DNA of 6,818 nucleotides from Spirochaetaceae bacterium (GTDB lineage Bacteria; Spirochaetota; Spirochaetia; Sphaerochaetales; Sphaerochaetaceae), in assembly GCA_003454065.1 (NCBI GenBank), contig DMKZ01000008.1, positions 1-6,818 of the forward strand, read 5' to 3'. Below, piece after piece: positions 4,701 to 6,818 of the stretch. The notes beneath the pieces are model-generated. The model had not been told where the DNA came from, made no database searches, and was given only the letters and a program-made list of their open reading frames with translations. The number at the start of each line of letters is the position of its first letter. Position 1 is the stretch's first letter. Made by a program: the position numbers and the translations under genes.

Positions 4701-5719
4701 AAAACAAAATAACAATCATTCTGATTTTGCTATTGTTCATTTTCGCTTATTCGGCTTTCGCATCGGAGAAATTGAGCGGCATCGTGATTGATTACAATTT
4801 CAATGAGGATGACGATGAAGAGGCTCCGAGAAAGATGAAGCAAGTGGAGATATCGGCATATTTCAGCGAAGAGGATAAAGTTGTCAGGTACGATTTCAAA
4901 CCTGTGGAATCGGATTCCAAAGGGCCGGTGAATGGCGGAGAGTATTATATTACCGAGCTTTCGCTTATGCAATCCTATGATGATTTTGCAAAGCTTGTCA
5001 CGGTTTTCGACAAGGTGGCTTCTTGGAGAAAAATCATCAAGGCGCAAAATATCACCATTTCCGACAAAAGACCTGTTAGGAACGATGGAAAGGACATGCC
5101 CATCGATTTCACCGTGGCGGTGAACGTTTCGGAGTTGATCGATGAGCTTTTCGGGAACAGCATGTTTTCGCAAAGCGCCGCAAGCACGAATTGCTCGATA
5201 ACGTTTCTTCCCTGGTTTGTTAAAAGAGGGGATGAAACGCTTTTGGAGCTTGACGTAAGCGGAATATCCATAGGCGAGGACATATTGGGAACGATCGAAA
5301 GTCTGCTGTCGTATTTTGCATATGCAGGCGAAGCGGGAGCCGGTGACGACTACAGCTATGATGATGATTACATGCAATACGGCGAAGACTATTATGATAT
5401 GGGAGATATGAATGATGACTGGGATGATTGGTTCTCCGGCGACGCATCTGCTTCCGATGACTCAAATAATTCAAATAATGTCGATTACAGCGATTCAAAC
5501 GCCGCATCGATAGGATACCCCGTTTCTTTGGGCGAATCCGTGCCGGGCTTATCCGCGATGATTAAATCGACAGTAGAGGGCATAATAGCGAAATATGCGC
5601 CGGGCATAGAGATTTCCAACGATAATTTCGACAAGATTCACACCTTTTTGAAAAAGACGGAGCGTGATATTCAGGAATTCAAAAGACAAAGGATGATCCT
5701 TGATAGGTTGCTGATATGA
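4697..5719 (+). CDS. Exported acidic protein of unknown function
   Basis: A 340-residue protein that I do not recognise. The N-terminus (MKNK, a hydrophobic run, then AFA-SEK at 20-25) is a clear type I signal peptide with likely cleavage after Ala22, so the product is periplasmic or secreted; there is no lipobox Cys. Residues 24-210 look folded, with beta-type alternation (VEISAYF, DFTVAVNVSELIDELF, CSITFLPWFVKRGDETLLELDVSGI). Residues 217-267 are a low-complexity Asp/Tyr/Gly/Ser/Asn segment. From 178 to 289 there is no Lys, Arg or His at all. The C-terminus (309-340) is a charged, probably helical tail (FDKIHTFLKKTERDIQEFKRQ). A perfect 9-bp tandem repeat (TCAAATAAT twice, 5462-5479) encodes SNNSNN. 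The acidic stretch could bind calcium or act as a flexible spacer, but no defined repeat such as RTX or dockerin is seen. It overlaps the following gene by ATGA, so the two are translationally coupled. Confidence 0.85.
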   Translation: MKNKITIILILLLFIFAYSAFASEKLSGIVIDYNFNEDDDEEAPRKMKQVEISAYFSEEDKVVRYDFKPVESDSKGPVNGGEYYITELSLMQSYDDFAKLVTVFDKVASWRKIIKAQNITISDKRPVRNDGKDMPIDFTVAVNVSELIDELFGNSMFSQSAASTNCSITFLPWFVKRGDETLLELDVSGISIGEDILGTIESLLSYFAYAGEAGAGDDYSYDDDYMQYGEDYYDMGDMNDDWDDWFSGDASASDDSNNSNNVDYSDSNAASIGYPVSLGESVPGLSAMIKSTVEGIIAKYAPGIEISNDNFDKIHTFLKKTERDIQEFKRQRMILDRLLI

Positions 5720-6818
5720 GAATAACTTTTTGCGGCGCGGCTCGGACGGTTACCGGGTCATGTTATCTGGTCGAGTGCGCGGACACGAGATTTCTTGTCG
5801 ATTGCGGAATGTTCCAAGGCAGCGACGAGAACCTGTTCGAGCGCGATTCGTTTCCTTTCAATCCGTCTGACATTTCGTTTGTTTTGCTGACGCATGCGCA
5901 TATAGACCATTCCGGAAGACTGCCGCTTTTGCTCAAATGCGGGTTTTCGGGAAAAATCTATTGCACTTCCGCAACTAGAAAGCTTTCCGACATCATGTTG
6001 CTGGATTCGGCTCATATTCAGGAAATGGAAGCGGAATGGGGTTATAAGAAGGCGAAACGAGGCTCCGGAAAGGCGTACAAGCCTCTTTACGATACGATAG
6101 ATGCGGCAAAATGCTCTAAGAGATTTGTTAGCATCCCCTACGACAAGGTCAAGAAGCTTGCGCCATCCGTTTCCGTTAGGTTCCGCGATGCAGGGCATCT
6201 TCTCGGCTCTGCGCACATCGAAGTATGGCTGAAGGAAGGCGGCGTGGAGAAGAAAATCGTTTTTTCCGGTGATATAGGGAACAAGAATCAGCCAATCATA
6301 AAGAATCCGACGATTATTGAAGAAGCTGACTATGTCTTATGCGAAAGCACTTATGGGGATAAGTTTCATTCGGAGGACAGCTCGCGATTCTCAAGCCTTG
6401 ATCGCGCAAAAAAACTTGCCGAGATAATTGACAGGACTTTTTCGAGAGGCGGCAATCTAGTGATTCCGGCCTTTGCTGTCGGCAGGACGCAGGAAATATT
6501 GTATCTTCTTTATATGATACACAAGAAAAAGCTTCTTCCGTATAAGGTTCCCACATTCATAGATAGTCCGCTAGGCATAAAGGCAACCGATATTTTTTCC
6601 GCATCGTCTGTAGAATGCTATGATAGCGAATCTTCACGGCTAGTGGCTAATGGCGAGAACATATTGCATTTTCCGACGCTCCTGATTGCGGAAACGCAGG
6701 AGGAATCGCAAAAGATAAACGGGTTTCCGGATCCATGCGTCATAATTTCATCAAGCGGCATGTGCAATGCGGGAAGAATAAAGCATCATCTGAAGTATAA
6801 TCTTTGGCGTTCGGAATC
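5716..6818 (+). CDS. MBL-fold / beta-CASP RNA-processing nuclease, partial at the right edge
   Basis: The frame stays open from the ATG at 5716 to the window end, giving 367 codons without a stop. Metal-binding motifs are in order: LVDCG near residue 30, HAHIDH (60-65), AGHLLGSAH with His161 and His167, and SGDIG with Asp186. Beta-CASP marks follow: CESTYGD (Glu210), GGNLVIPAFAVGRTQE (245-260), FIDSPLGIKAT and SSSGMCNAGRIKHH (345-358). This is the COG1236 (YSH1/CPSF-73-like) group of MBL-fold hydrolases with an RNA-specificity domain. Characterised relatives cut RNA endonucleolytically or as 5' exonucleases in the cytoplasm using two zinc ions. Full-length members run about 450-540 aa, so roughly the last quarter, including the final motif C His and the KH-like C-terminal part, lies outside. 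The start overlaps the acidic-protein stop (ATGA), and no strong ribosome-binding site is present. All visible catalytic residues are intact, so an active enzyme is likely; its RNA target cannot be read. Confidence 0.93.
   Translation, partial: MRITFCGAARTVTGSCYLVECADTRFLVDCGMFQGSDENLFERDSFPFNPSDISFVLLTHAHIDHSGRLPLLLKCGFSGKIYCTSATRKLSDIMLLDSAHIQEMEAEWGYKKAKRGSGKAYKPLYDTIDAAKCSKRFVSIPYDKVKKLAPSVSVRFRDAGHLLGSAHIEVWLKEGGVEKKIVFSGDIGNKNQPIIKNPTIIEEADYVLCESTYGDKFHSEDSSRFSSLDRAKKLAEIIDRTFSRGGNLVIPAFAVGRTQEILYLLYMIHKKKLLPYKVPTFIDSPLGIKATDIFSASSVECYDSESSRLVANGENILHFPTLLIAETQEESQKINGFPDPCVIISSSGMCNAGRIKHHLKYNLWRSE

Noticed and set aside
4048..4740. 230-aa minus-strand open frame with a hydrophobic N-terminus across the GC-rich island
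   Set aside because: The hydrophobic start is antisense to the signal peptide of the plus-strand gene. The rest is Arg/Ala/Gly/Pro-rich with no domain, and comparable open frames exist in other frames of the same GC-rich block, as expected where stop codons are rare.
4730..5377. 215-aa minus-strand open frame antisense to the acidic protein
   Set aside because: It is a mirror of a real gene with a signal peptide and coupled neighbour. No domain or start signal is seen.

Overview
The window looks like a chromosomal segment of a moderate-GC Gram-negative, host- or sediment-associated anaerobe, most plausibly a spirochaete (Treponema-like). This is inference. The substrate-binding protein has a lipobox with Phe at -3 (FAS-C), a relaxed form common in spirochaetes. 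The AlkD-like protein, the three-gene transporter and the DUF4143 ATPase remnant are all gene types frequent in gut treponemes, but also in Firmicutes and others. No rRNA or other phylogenetic marker is present.

Left part (1-502): no intact gene is visible. On the minus strand there is an 80-codon C-terminal remnant of a DUF4143-type AAA ATPase. It ends at 113 and is cut off upstream by in-frame stops. A strong hairpin lies just past its stop codon. Nested palindromes built on AGAATTGC(A)ATTCT fill the gap up to the next gene.

Minus-strand operon (3983 down to 503): a lipoprotein substrate-binding protein, a membrane permease and an ATPase form a complete importer of the COG2984/COG4120/COG1101 type (TrpXYZ-like; the ligand is perhaps an aromatic amino acid). 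It is followed after 25 nt by an AlkD-like DNA alkylation repair protein. Permease and ATPase overlap by 1-4 nt and the permease starts 7 nt after the binding protein. A promoter with a 17-bp spacer precedes the binding protein.

Central intergenic region (3984-4696): it is dominated by a sharply bounded GC-rich island at about 4056-4617 (roughly 65-75% GC in sampled lines, against 28-47% in the flanks). The island proves to be a degenerate tandem array. Three copies of a ~60-bp module are spaced about 250 bp apart, and the intervening stretches share colinear matches. One unit carries a perfect 16-bp-stem hairpin. Long open frames on both strands here appear to be composition artefacts. This is the least explained and most interesting part of the window.

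Plus-strand pair (4697 to the right edge): an exported, strongly acidic protein of unknown function overlaps by ATGA with a beta-CASP metallo-beta-lactamase RNase-like gene that runs off the window. The whole layout is two divergent transcription units separated by the repeat island.
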